Assembly (NCBI RefSeq): GCF_033963835.1
Contig: NZ_JAXBME010000011.1
Location: 124,001-188,000 of the forward strand
Length of the DNA stretch: 64,000 bases
Reading direction: 5' to 3'
DNA from: Cytobacillus sp. IB215665
GTDB taxonomy: Bacteria; Bacillota; Bacilli; Bacillales; SM2101
Part shown: positions 7,979-15,069 of the stretch, piece by piece
How the letters are laid out: each line of letters begins with the position of its first letter
How positions within the stretch are numbered: the stretch's first letter is position 1
The notes under the pieces: generated by a model
Databases searched by the model: none
Told to the model about the DNA's origin: nothing
The model's input: only the letters and a program-made list of their open reading frames with translations
Position numbers and translations under genes: made by a program

Positions 7979-8704
7979 TTACTTTGATGGCGTAGGTGAC
8001 TTTGTACTTCCGTATGGTACTGTTAACAAATACACATCCTTTGTTTTATCATCTCGTTTTAAAGTTAACTTTATTTCTTGCTGTGGAATCGTTTCAGTAA
8101 TCACTCTTTCTAGATCATCATATGTTGTTACGGTTTGTTCATTTACTGAAGTAATGACATCTCCGACTCGAAGTACTCCATCAGCCGGAGTGTTTGGAAC
8201 AATCTTAACGATTTCTCTCGCTTTAATGCCCTCTTGTACTATTGTTTTGTGCTGCATACCTATCCAGCTGTTCCAAAATAAATGGCGAATATCCTCTTTG
8301 TTTTCAATAACACTTTTCATATTTCTCATGAATTGGTATTGACCGAAAGAGCTATTTTCCATTTCCATCATTCCTAAGTCTCCAGTCCATAATCCATTGA
8401 ACTCTAGCGTAACTAAGCTACCATTATTTTGAGGGGTTACTGTCCAAATTGTTTTGCCATTATTTTCATCTTCCATAATGAGTCGCTTGTTTTCTACAAT
8501 TTCAACTATTGTAGCACTATGAGCTACACCCCATCCGTAATCTGCAGTAAATTTTCCACCTACTTTCAACTCGATTTTACAACTTTTTGTTTCCCACTTA
8601 TTACGTTCCTCACCGATTGTTAAAGCCTTCCATACTTTTTCTGGTTTAGCATTAATAAATATCTCTCTTTTCACAGAATGATATGTTGTCACTTTAATCA
8701 TCAT
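7979..8704 (-). CDS. SRPBCC (AHSA1-type) domain fused to a PDZ domain
   Basis: A 241-residue protein. Residues 1-140 form an AHSA1/SRPBCC domain (VKREIFINAKPEKVWKALT start, later GGKFTADYGWG), a hydrophobic-pocket fold known to bind lipids or small ligands. Residues about 148-230 read as a PDZ domain of the HtrA type: WIGM, then IVKIVPNTPADGVLRVGDVITSVN. No signal peptide or protease domain is present. The start overlaps the end of the ArsR gene (GATGATGATTAA), so the two form an operon. ArsR plus AHSA1 is a common pair in Firmicutes; the added PDZ domain is unusual and suggests a peptide-binding or membrane-partner role. Confidence 0.8.
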   Translation of the reverse strand: MMIKVTTYHSVKREIFINAKPEKVWKALTIGEERNKWETKSCKIELKVGGKFTADYGWGVAHSATIVEIVENKRLIMEDENNGKTIWTVTPQNNGSLVTLEFNGLWTGDLGMMEMENSSFGQYQFMRNMKSVIENKEDIRHLFWNSWIGMQHKTIVQEGIKAREIVKIVPNTPADGVLRVGDVITSVNEQTVTTYDDLERVITETIPQQEIKLTLKRDDKTKDVYLLTVPYGSTKSPTPSK

Positions 8705-9020
8705 CCTCCTCTAAATAATTTTTTAAGCTCGCAAGCTTTTGATCTAATACTGCCTCTAGCTCTTGTTTCAACATCCCATATTGTTTTTGAAATATCTCCA
8801 TTTTCAAACCGTACAAACAGTATCTTCCCTCTCTTCTTTCATAAATCAACTCCTCTTCTTTTAAAATCTTTAAGTGTTTTTTTATAGCTGGTTGAGAAAT
8901 ATTGAATCTATTTACTATCTCAGATTGGTTTTTTTCATTATGTGATAGCATCGATAAAATGGTTCTCCTAATGGGGTCTGCAATTGCACGATAAAAATCT
9001 GTTATACTCACCTCCGACAT
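8694..9020 (-). CDS. ArsR-family transcriptional regulator
   Basis: A 108-residue winged-helix repressor: FYRAIADPIRRTILSML, the recognition helix region FNISQPAIKKHLKILKEEELI and the wing ERREGRYCLYGL. No metal-binding CxC of the ArsR/SmtB type is visible at the recognition helix; this matches the SdpR-like branch paired with AHSA1 proteins. A perfect 24-bp palindrome (9017-9040) covers its start codon, so it very likely represses its own operon. It is the first gene of a two-gene operon with the SRPBCC-PDZ protein. Confidence 0.85.
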   Translation of the reverse strand: MSEVSITDFYRAIADPIRRTILSMLSHNEKNQSEIVNRFNISQPAIKKHLKILKEEELIYERREGRYCLYGLKMEIFQKQYGMLKQELEAVLDQKLASLKNYLEEDDD

Positions 9021-9040
9021 ATAACCTTTTGGTTATATGT
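9017..9040 (-). promoter_or_regulatory. Operator palindrome over the ArsR start codon
   Basis: Perfect arms ACATATAACC and GGTTATATGT with a TTTT centre on the plus strand. The ATG of the regulator lies within the left arm. Position and symmetry fit autorepression by the ArsR protein. Confidence 0.75.
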
Positions 9041-9479
9041 TAATATTACCATAATTTTCTTCATTTACAAGCGATATTATTAAAAATTCAGATAAAAATT
9101 TTAAAAAGTAATTTTAAAACATATTGTAAACTGATTGTATAGCTATAACTTCGTTAATAAATAGATTGAAATTTCATATAACAAAACAATAAGGTAAGAA
9201 AATTATAGAGGAATTAATCGAGGAATCATATAATCCCATTACCTCTTATTAAATGAGTTACAAAATATGTTTAAATAATACAGTGATCTGATTAATGATT
9301 GAGGAAAGATAATAGATTAGCTTTGTGGATGCCTTCAAGAAACTGATGCAAACAATGAACACGTTATGCAATTTTATGCGAAGGTAGATCAGGTGAAGAC
9401 TCACTTCACCTAAATAGTAGATGTCGATATACAATCCAAAAACAATTGTTTGATTATTATCCTGTAACAACATGGACCA
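9041..9479. other. Gap with no supported gene
   Basis: About 440 bp. The minus-strand promoter of the ArsR operon should lie at its left end. On the plus strand a short open stretch near 9330-9410 could be a gene scrap, but it has no start signal and I cannot assign it. Confidence 0.3.
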
Positions 9480-10262
9480 CTAATTAATGGCGTTATGATG
9501 GACCAGGTTCTTTTTCCAATCTCTGTACACATTTAACAAAACGTGTGCTACTTTATCGTCAGACTCGCTATTTTTTAAGCGATTTGGAACGTTATTACCT
9601 CCAATTACGTATAAATAAGGGTCTTTTGAGAAATGACCTAAGATGCCTATATCCAAGATTAAATCATGTAAACCACCAGTCATATGGGCAAGGTATTGTT
9701 TTGGTATTTGACGATGAGCCTCCTGCTGCCTGACCATACCTGTAATAAGTGGTGTAAATAATTCTGGTTGTGTTAGATAACCATCGTAAATCTTTATTAA
9801 AATAGAAAGTAAGTCATTTATTGACCCGCAGTTTTGAGTATCTTGTGGATTTTTAGTAAGATTGAAACTATTGAAGTTCTCATCCCTTAGTTTAGCGTTT
9901 ACTTTCTCCAAACCACCGATGTATGAAACGATATGGTTTGCTAAGACGTTATCGTGACAAGCTATCATGACTTCAATCATAGTACTTAACGGTAAATTAG
10001 TTCTTTTTTGAAGGTGGGGGTAAATAATATGGCTGTCTTCTTTAGGGTCAAAGCTTACATTATTGATCATTGAATTCCACGATAAAAGGCCTTCTTCGAT
10101 CAACTTTGCAACTGCATACCCCACTAAAACTTTACCTACTGAAGCTAAAGGTATAATAAAATCTGCATGATAAGAACAAATAAGAGCATTCGTTTTAGTA
10201 CAATAAACAACAGCACCATATTCCCCTTTATATTCTTCAAGAATAGCTTTCACATTAATCAT
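9480..10262 (-). CDS. Serine hydrolase of the class A beta-lactamase fold, altered active site
   Basis: A 260-residue protein of the beta-lactamase/DD-peptidase fold. The nucleophile motif is Ser41-V-G-Lys44, and the SDN-like motif is H103-D-N105. The KTG-like motif is H193-M-T-G196, so the usual Lys is replaced by Met194. The Glu of the omega loop (ExxLN) is not visible: the segment reads FNLTKNPQDTQ. There is no signal peptide, so it appears cytosolic. True beta-lactamases are exported and keep both residues, so antibiotic hydrolysis is unlikely; an esterase-like or non-catalytic role is more plausible. It is not in an operon, and a dispersed repeat lies just upstream. Confidence 0.75.
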   Translation of the reverse strand: MINVKAILEEYKGEYGAVVYCTKTNALICSYHADFIIPLASVGKVLVGYAVAKLIEEGLLSWNSMINNVSFDPKEDSHIIYPHLQKRTNLPLSTMIEVMIACHDNVLANHIVSYIGGLEKVNAKLRDENFNSFNLTKNPQDTQNCGSINDLLSILIKIYDGYLTQPELFTPLITGMVRQQEAHRQIPKQYLAHMTGGLHDLILDIGILGHFSKDPYLYVIGGNNVPNRLKNSESDDKVAHVLLNVYRDWKKNLVHHNAIN

Positions 10263-10310
10263 TAATAAATTCTCCTTAAAAATAGTACAAGTTATCTATC
10301 ATTTTTTTTG

Positions 10311-10470
10311 GGCTGTTTTCGCATTGATTGTTGTTTTTCGTAAAGATATAAGTACATTTATACCTAGCGGTCGTGTCATCTTTTCTACTCTTAAAATTCA
10401 TGAACCTTCATTAAACTCTTCATACTATCAATTTATTTGTCATAATAGCAACATAGTTTACGAAAAAAGC
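10311..10470. repeat. Dispersed repeat of the GGCTnTTTTCG family, copy A
   Basis: A 160-bp element whose left end is GGCTGTTTTCGCATTGATTG and whose right end, read inverted, is GCTTTTTTCGTAAACTATG. Together they make imperfect terminal inverted repeats of about 24 bp. Internal sequence is not conserved with the other copies. It lies between a serine hydrolase gene and a DUF2785 gene. It looks like a MITE-type non-coding element. Confidence 0.65.
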
Positions 10471-10542
10471 ACTTTTTATCGAAGAAAAGACGACACGAAT
10501 ACGATTTGGTCCTTTATTTTCCCCAAGTGCGAAGAAATGTAG

Positions 10543-11382
10543 TTAATAAACAAAACAAATATTGTTTAAAACAGTTTCAATTGGTGTAGTAAACGGTTGG
10601 CAAACCTCATTTTGCTTGAACCTGAAATATAAACTACGTAAAAAGTTTTTTCGATTTACTAACAGACAATGCTGTTGCTGAGTGTTTTTTATTTGTTCAA
10701 TATTATCAAATTGCTTTATCCAAGTAGTAATATCTTCATCACTCAATATATTCCTCTCTATAATACTTGTTACTGCAGTAATTAAACGCTCATCCTCTTC
10801 GTTAATATATGTATAGTCTTTAAAACATACTTTTTCTTTCACAGCTTCTAGCATATCAACTAGCTGAATTTTTTGCATAACTTTACAAACTGCTAGTTCA
10901 TTAAGTGCGTCTGCTAAATGTGCTGTAGAGTGAGCCCATCCCTTATTTTCCACAAATCCTCGTACATCATTTTCAAGTCTTGCATAGCATAAAACATTTT
11001 TATGTACATGAAGAATTTCTTCTTCTGTCAGCAAATTTTCTCCATTTTGATTATGGTACATAACAACTGAACTGACTACTAAAATAGCAAATGCCCTATT
11101 AAAAACTGTATCATCTTCTTTTGCCCCTACGTTATAAAACAAATGTTGATCAGACAATGACAGCTTCAATAAAGCTTTTAATTGATGATCTGATAAGTTT
11201 TTTCCTCTTATCAACTCTTGAAAAAGAGAAAAAATCAGTTCATCTCTTAATTCTGAATCTGTTGATCCCAGATGTTTCATCATTGCAGTTGTTAATTGGT
11301 CTAAATTTACATCTGTTGGTACACTCCAGTTATTGGACTTAATTTTTTGTAGTAAAGGTTTTAGTTGTTTAACTTCATTCAT
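10543..11382 (-). CDS. DUF2785 family protein
   Basis: A 279-residue, probably all-helical soluble protein. Family hallmarks are ELRDELIFSLFQELI, DTVFNRAFAILVVS and the later block ENDVRGFVENKGWAHSTAHL. The start is taken at 11382, the ATG preceded by AAGGAG, rather than the in-frame codon 54 bp upstream. Function is unknown. The upstream gene on the same strand is a WYL regulator, but a strong hairpin (11441-11474) separates them, so they are probably separate units. Confidence 0.75.
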   Translation of the reverse strand: MNEVKQLKPLLQKIKSNNWSVPTDVNLDQLTTAMMKHLGSTDSELRDELIFSLFQELIRGKNLSDHQLKALLKLSLSDQHLFYNVGAKEDDTVFNRAFAILVVSSVVMYHNQNGENLLTEEEILHVHKNVLCYARLENDVRGFVENKGWAHSTAHLADALNELAVCKVMQKIQLVDMLEAVKEKVCFKDYTYINEEDERLITAVTSIIERNILSDEDITTWIKQFDNIEQIKNTQQQHCLLVNRKNFLRSLYFRFKQNEVCQPFTTPIETVLNNICFVY

Positions 11383-11440
11383 GTAAATGCAGCTCCTTAT
11401 TATTTTGTAACTATAAATCAAACACCCAATCATCATAACA

Positions 11441-11474
11441 AAACAACACTGACATAAACTTGTCAGTGTTGTTT
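11441..11474 (-). terminator. Terminator at the end of the WYL regulator gene
   Basis: Perfect 14-bp arms AAACAACACTGACA / TGTCAGTGTTGTTT with a 6-nt loop and a T-rich minus-strand tail. The TGA stop of the regulator lies inside the stem. Confidence 0.75.
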
Positions 11475-12410
11475 ATATTTTTTCATGATTTGTTGACACT
11501 TTTCAGTTAAGTGAGTTATTAGATTAGGTGGTTCAATAATTTTCACTTCATCTATATTCGTTATAGATAATCTTATAACATCATCAACATACGACCAAAG
11601 CTGTAACGTAACTAAATCTCCACATTCTTTTACTACAGAATCTAGAAACATATAATCATGTTTAACTGTTTCATATAAGTTCTTATCCATTGATAACGTA
11701 ACATTTATTTTATCGTCTTGCCCTTGCTTCTTGTTTTGCATTAATTCATCTAGTGACGTTGAAGAATATGTATTTTCTGAAATTCTTATCTGCTTTATTC
11801 TGTCTAATCTAAAGCATCTATCCTGCTTTCTTAGGTGACAAAAACTATTAATATACCAACCACCGCTATCAAAGAATAGTTGATATGGAGTTACTTCCCT
11901 TTCAATCAGTTCATTTGTTTGAGGTGAGTAGTATTGTATTACTATATTTTTGTATTCAAGAAAACTATCAATAATAATTTGAGTTACATCATTCTTATAA
12001 GAACCGGGGAAAATATCATTAATAAAAAAAGTTATTTTATCTAATAAAGTAAGATATTTTTCCTTCTTATTATTATCTAGAATGTTAAGTAGCTTATACT
12101 TTAATGATACGTAGTCTTCTTGCATATTCGGAACTTTAATGATTTCTCCTAACCGCAAGCTCATTAATAAATATAAGATTTCTTTTTCGTTAAAAGCAAC
12201 ACTTGGTATGAAATAATTATCATCTATTTGATAACCTCCACCAAATCCTTCTAAGGATATGATAGGTATGTTTAATTGACTTAGTGCCTCTATATCCCTA
12301 TAAATCGTTCTTTCACTTACTTCAAATAGATCTGATATTTGCTTAGCTGTGAGCTGTTCGTGTTCTTTTAATGCATAAATAATTCCAACCAACCGCTCCA
12401 TCTTTTTCAT
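11463..12410 (-). CDS. HTH and WYL domain transcriptional regulator
   Basis: A 315-residue YafY-like regulator. The N-terminal winged helix contains LTAKQISDLFEVSERTIYRDIEALSQLNIPI (about residues 20-50). A linker follows, then a WYL-type ligand-binding domain from about residue 135, containing the characteristic GGWYINSFCHLRKQDRCFRLDRI. The C-terminal extension (WCX-like) ends near KCQQIMKKYKQH. Such proteins sense small molecules or nucleic-acid ligands and act as single regulators. The target is not clear; the DUF2785 gene downstream is a candidate but lies beyond a terminator. Confidence 0.85.
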   Translation of the reverse strand: MKKMERLVGIIYALKEHEQLTAKQISDLFEVSERTIYRDIEALSQLNIPIISLEGFGGGYQIDDNYFIPSVAFNEKEILYLLMSLRLGEIIKVPNMQEDYVSLKYKLLNILDNNKKEKYLTLLDKITFFINDIFPGSYKNDVTQIIIDSFLEYKNIVIQYYSPQTNELIEREVTPYQLFFDSGGWYINSFCHLRKQDRCFRLDRIKQIRISENTYSSTSLDELMQNKKQGQDDKINVTLSMDKNLYETVKHDYMFLDSVVKECGDLVTLQLWSYVDDVIRLSITNIDEVKIIEPPNLITHLTEKCQQIMKKYKQH

Positions 12411-12612
12411 GTATAATCTCCTATAGTTTACGAGTTTTTTGTTAGAATTTTTTACTAAAGTTGTTACACCAAAAAATATTCAAGGAGTAACAAAGTAAAG
12501 GCTTTGATTATACTTCTTCTCCTCCAAATATCGTTAATGTAATCTGATTATATCAGAGTTTCATATATGTGTAGTTATAAAATAAGAACTGATTATACAA
12601 TTTAAATATATA

Positions 12613-12635
12613 GGTTCCGGTTTTAAACCAGAACC
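12613..12635 (-). terminator. Hairpin after the 14-codon micro-ORF
   Basis: Arms GGTTCcGGTTT / AAACCaGAACC around one base. On the minus strand it is followed by TATATATTTAAA, a weak T-tract. It lies 16 bp past the stop of the micro-ORF at 12651-12695. Confidence 0.4.
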
Positions 12636-12650
12636 TTCGTAATGGTTATA

Positions 12651-12695
12651 TTATGTTTCCCAAATAAAAGCTAATAACTTGATTAACGCATCCAT
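12651..12695 (-). CDS. Possible 14-aa hydrophobic peptide
   Basis: A micro-ORF encoding MDALIKLLAFIWET, with AAGGTG and GAGGG close before its ATG and a hairpin just after its stop. The peptide would be an amphipathic or hydrophobic helix. The order ribosome binding site, ORF, hairpin resembles small toxin-peptide transcripts, but at 14 codons chance is a real possibility. No homologue comes to mind. Confidence 0.25.
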   Translation of the reverse strand: MDALIKLLAFIWET

Positions 12696-12886
12696 GACCC
12701 TCACACCTTTCTACATCGTATTTTAAGACTCTTTTCGGAATTTATATGCAGCTTTTTTCCTAATTTACTACCAACAATACGAGGTCTGATATGATTTTGT
12801 GAAAAAGTGTTGCCACGAACCTATGCGAAAAAAGCCTTATTATATGTAGATGTTATGCGATAAGTTAATATGTGATACATGGTCTA

Positions 12887-12916
12887 TTGTACATTTTTAA
12901 ACAATTGTGATATTCT
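12887..12916 (+). promoter_or_regulatory. Promoter of antitoxin RNA, copy 2
   Basis: -35 TTGTAC (12887-12892), 18 bp, extended -10 TG-A-TATTCT (hexamer 12911-12916). Identical hexamers and spacing are found at 1527-1556. Predicted start near 12923. Confidence 0.6.
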
Positions 12917-12942
12917 AATCATAGACAAGCTGTTCTTGCATA

Positions 12943-12980
12943 CAATAAAAAAGACCGAGAGTGTCGTCACCACTCACGGT
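12943..12980 (-). terminator. Terminator of toxin mRNA, copy 2
   Basis: Minus-strand stem ACCGTGAGTG / CACTCTCGGT with a TGACGA-type loop, followed by CTTTTTTATT. Confidence 0.65.
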
Positions 12981-13024
12981 ATTGAACAATAGACGATTCC
13001 TAGAGGATCGGCTTATAGTCAAAG

Positions 13025-13070
13025 TAGACCACCCACTGCTCCGCTAAAGCGTAAAGGGTGGTCTATTTTT
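13025..13070 (+). terminator. Terminator of antitoxin RNA, copy 2
   Basis: Stem TAGACCACCC / GGGTGGTCTA followed by TTTTTT. The right arm overlaps the toxin stop codon on the opposite strand. Confidence 0.7.
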
Positions 13071-13152
13071 TGTCGTTTTTGTTAAAAGACAGCATTGAAA
13101 TGACGAGAGCAGCAAACGCTACAGCGAACATCAACGCTTCAAATACCGTCAT
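13063..13152 (-). CDS. Type I toxin, holin-like small hydrophobic peptide, copy 2
   Basis: A 29-residue peptide with N-terminus MTVFEALMFAVAFAALV, one membrane helix, and the same charged tail (LSFNKNDKK) as copy 1. The strong ribosome binding site GGGGGGTG is held in a hairpin by an upstream TTCCC and flanking GCTTCA / TGAAGC arms, so translation is probably repressed in the full-length mRNA. The promoter is an extended -10 (TGATATAAT, hexamer 13219-13224). The mRNA would run to the hairpin at 12943-12980 and overlap the antitoxin RNA. Family knowledge: overexpression of such peptides damages the membrane and cell envelope. Confidence 0.8.
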   Translation of the reverse strand: MTVFEALMFAVAFAALVISMLSFNKNDKK

Positions 13153-13218
13153 ATGCTTCACCCCCCTTTCAATGGGAATGAAGCCGACCACCCTTTAGAA
13201 ATTCGCTATTGTATGCAT

Positions 13219-13227
13219 ATTATATCA
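13219..13227 (-). promoter_or_regulatory. Extended -10 of the toxin promoter, copy 2
   Basis: TG-A-TATAAT on the minus strand, with no good -35. Predicted start near 13212, giving a 5' leader of about 60 nt that contains the hairpin masking the ribosome binding site. In copy 1 the matching position reads GATAAT. Confidence 0.5.
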
Positions 13228-13486
13228 CGATTACCTAATAATCCCCTAATTTAGTACAACCTCCAATTAATCCAACCCCTACCATATTATATGTAATCAT
13301 GCAAAAATACGTATAGAGTGATGTACAAGCATAAAAAAAATGTGCAAAGAACCGTCTAAGATCGCCCACAACAAAATATTTTAGTTTTATACTTAAACCT
13401 ATTTAAACGCTATTTAGTATACATCTCTATACATAAATAAAACACATCCATATAATAAATTACCACTTAGTTTAGGAGTTGAGGAT

Positions 13487-14878
13487 GTGTATAAAACATT
13501 ATGTGGGTGTAATCAAGTTGTTGGGCAAACTCTTGTTAATATGAATCAATTTGTATTACAGCCAAATACTTCAAGTAGTATTGCTCAAAATATCCCCATT
13601 ACACCAGATTTTTTGACATTAGCACAACTATCACTTGAGCATCTTATGCCAGGGGACGTTGTCTTTTTGAATGCAACTGTAGGGTCTGAAGTATTAAGTG
13701 ATTCTCCAGAATTATTATATAGCATCTATCGTAACACAGTTAGTTCATCAAACCTCATATTTAGCACGAAAACAGAATTGGAGGGCAGTATACCTAATTT
13801 CAGTAATGAATTCAGTATAGATACATTTAGTCATGTAGATATGAGTCCAACCTTAGGGAAAGTAAAATACATCCTAACAGTTGAGTGTGTTGATTTAAAT
13901 GCTACGGCTCAAGTAGTAGGTCCTCTCACTTTCGTTATACAACAAATCAGAAAACCTCAGTCAGGAAAGTGTATGTGCTACAAAGCTGTTGCTCAAAAAT
14001 TAATAGATATGAATCAATTTGTATTACATCCAAATACAATAGAAACTACGTCTGAAGATATACCATTATCACCAAATTTCTTGACGATAGCGGAACTATC
14101 ATTGGATAACATCATGCTACACGATCATGTTCTATTAGAGGCTACTGTTGGCACAGAAGCATTAGCAAATGAATCGGAATTAATTTATAAAATATATCGG
14201 AATTCAGTAAGCTCAGGCAATCTAATTTTTAGTGCGAAAACAGAATTAGTAGAAGGTATTGATTTCAATATTGATAGCTTAACTCATGTTGATTTAAAAC
14301 CAGCTTTAGGAAAGGTTAAATATATTCTTACAGTGGAAGGTCTTGCTCAAAATGGAATGGCCAGGGTAATAGGTCCAACTACATTTGTTATCCAACAAAT
14401 TAGCAAAGAACAGATTAGCAAATGTAGTTGCAGCATTCCTGCTAAAACAAAACTAATAGATGTACATCAGTATGTGTTAAATCCAAATACTTCAGCAAGT
14501 ATTATGAAAAATATCCCTATATCACCATCGTTTTTAACACTAGTAGTATTAATTGTAGATAAAGTTATGATAGATGAGAAGATTATATTAAATGCGACAA
14601 TTGGATCTGAAGTACAGGACGATTCACCTGAATTAATATATAAGATATATCGAAATACTGTAAACCCAACCAATCTAATTTTTAGTGCGAAAACGGAATT
14701 GGAAAATGAAGTAAACGATTTTAGCATTGATAGCTTTACACACGTTGATTTGAAACCAACTTTAGGTAAGGTGAAGTATATATTAACCGTAGAAAATACT
14801 GATATTAACTCGATAGGGTCAATAATTGGACCCATAACTTTCACATCTAAAAAAATCATTTCTAGTAAACCAGCATAG
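13487..14878 (+). CDS. Three-repeat CxC protein, possible spore or surface protein
   Basis: A 463-residue protein made of three tandem repeats of about 150 residues (6-161, 162-312, 313-463). Each opens with a CxC motif (C6/C8, C162/C164, C313/C315). Shared blocks include MNQFVLxPNT, IPxxPxFLT, ATVGSExL, ELxYxIYRN, NLIFSxKTEL and THVDLxPxLGKVKYILTVE. The composition suggests beta-sandwich units. No signal peptide or membrane segment is visible. The start is a GTG with AGGAG eight bases before it. Upstream, near 13448-13460, a CATATAATA sequence resembles a late sporulation -10 element. I do not recognise the family; a spore coat or exosporium role is a guess from CxC repeats and the absent signal peptide. 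Confidence 0.65.
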   Translation: MYKTLCGCNQVVGQTLVNMNQFVLQPNTSSSIAQNIPITPDFLTLAQLSLEHLMPGDVVFLNATVGSEVLSDSPELLYSIYRNTVSSSNLIFSTKTELEGSIPNFSNEFSIDTFSHVDMSPTLGKVKYILTVECVDLNATAQVVGPLTFVIQQIRKPQSGKCMCYKAVAQKLIDMNQFVLHPNTIETTSEDIPLSPNFLTIAELSLDNIMLHDHVLLEATVGTEALANESELIYKIYRNSVSSGNLIFSAKTELVEGIDFNIDSLTHVDLKPALGKVKYILTVEGLAQNGMARVIGPTTFVIQQISKEQISKCSCSIPAKTKLIDVHQYVLNPNTSASIMKNIPISPSFLTLVVLIVDKVMIDEKIILNATIGSEVQDDSPELIYKIYRNTVNPTNLIFSAKTELENEVNDFSIDSFTHVDLKPTLGKVKYILTVENTDINSIGSIIGPITFTSKKIISSKPA

Positions 14879-14905
14879 TTCCACTTAAAGTATTGAATGT
14901 TAAAG

Positions 14906-14937
14906 AGCCAATCTATTCATTAATAGATCGGCTTTTA
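14906..14937 (+). terminator. Terminator after the three-repeat gene
   Basis: Arms AGCCaATCTAT / ATAGATcGGCT followed by TTTT, 27 bp after the stop. Confidence 0.7.
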
Positions 14938-14955
14938 TCATTTAAATATACTAGG

Positions 14956-15057
14956 TTATTTTTTAATAACATCATCTTTAGGTGCCAGCCAAAACGCGAA
15001 AATTAATGATGCAATAACGATTAATATAGGTGCATAGAAAATAATAAAGTTATTCAT
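14956..15057 (-). CDS. cydS: Cytochrome bd oxidase small subunit CydS
   Basis: A 33-residue single-helix membrane peptide (MNNFIIFYAPILIVIASL..., ending AFWLAPKDDVIKK). It matches the CydS pattern seen in Bacillaceae bd oxidases: a YAP motif near the N-terminus, one membrane helix and a short charged C-terminus. It starts 12 bp after the cydB stop with AGGAGG before it. CydS binds CydA in the membrane, near haem b595/b558, and stabilises the complex. It is the last gene of the cyd operon and too short for most gene callers. Confidence 0.85.
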   Translation of the reverse strand: MNNFIIFYAPILIVIASLIFAFWLAPKDDVIKK

Positions 15058-15069
15058 TCATCATCCTCC

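Larger units (their letters stand above)
12923..13071 (+). ncRNA. Antisense antitoxin RNA of type I toxin-antitoxin, copy 2
   Basis: Predicted 150-nt RNA from the promoter at 12887-12916 to the terminator at 13025-13070. It runs toward the toxin gene and would overlap about 130 nt of the 3' region of the toxin mRNA. It has the same length and architecture as copy 1. Sequence divergence in the loop regions (CAGCAA in copy 1, TCGTCA in copy 2) may keep the two antitoxins specific for their own toxins. Confidence 0.6.

Noticed and set aside
9258-9473. Minus-strand hydrophobic frame of 71 codons
   Set aside because: No start signal, lies in poorly conserved-looking AT-rich DNA behind the beta-lactamase-fold gene.
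9480-10262. Antibiotic-resistance beta-lactamase
   Set aside because: No signal peptide, KTG Lys replaced by Met and no omega-loop Glu; resistance is unlikely.
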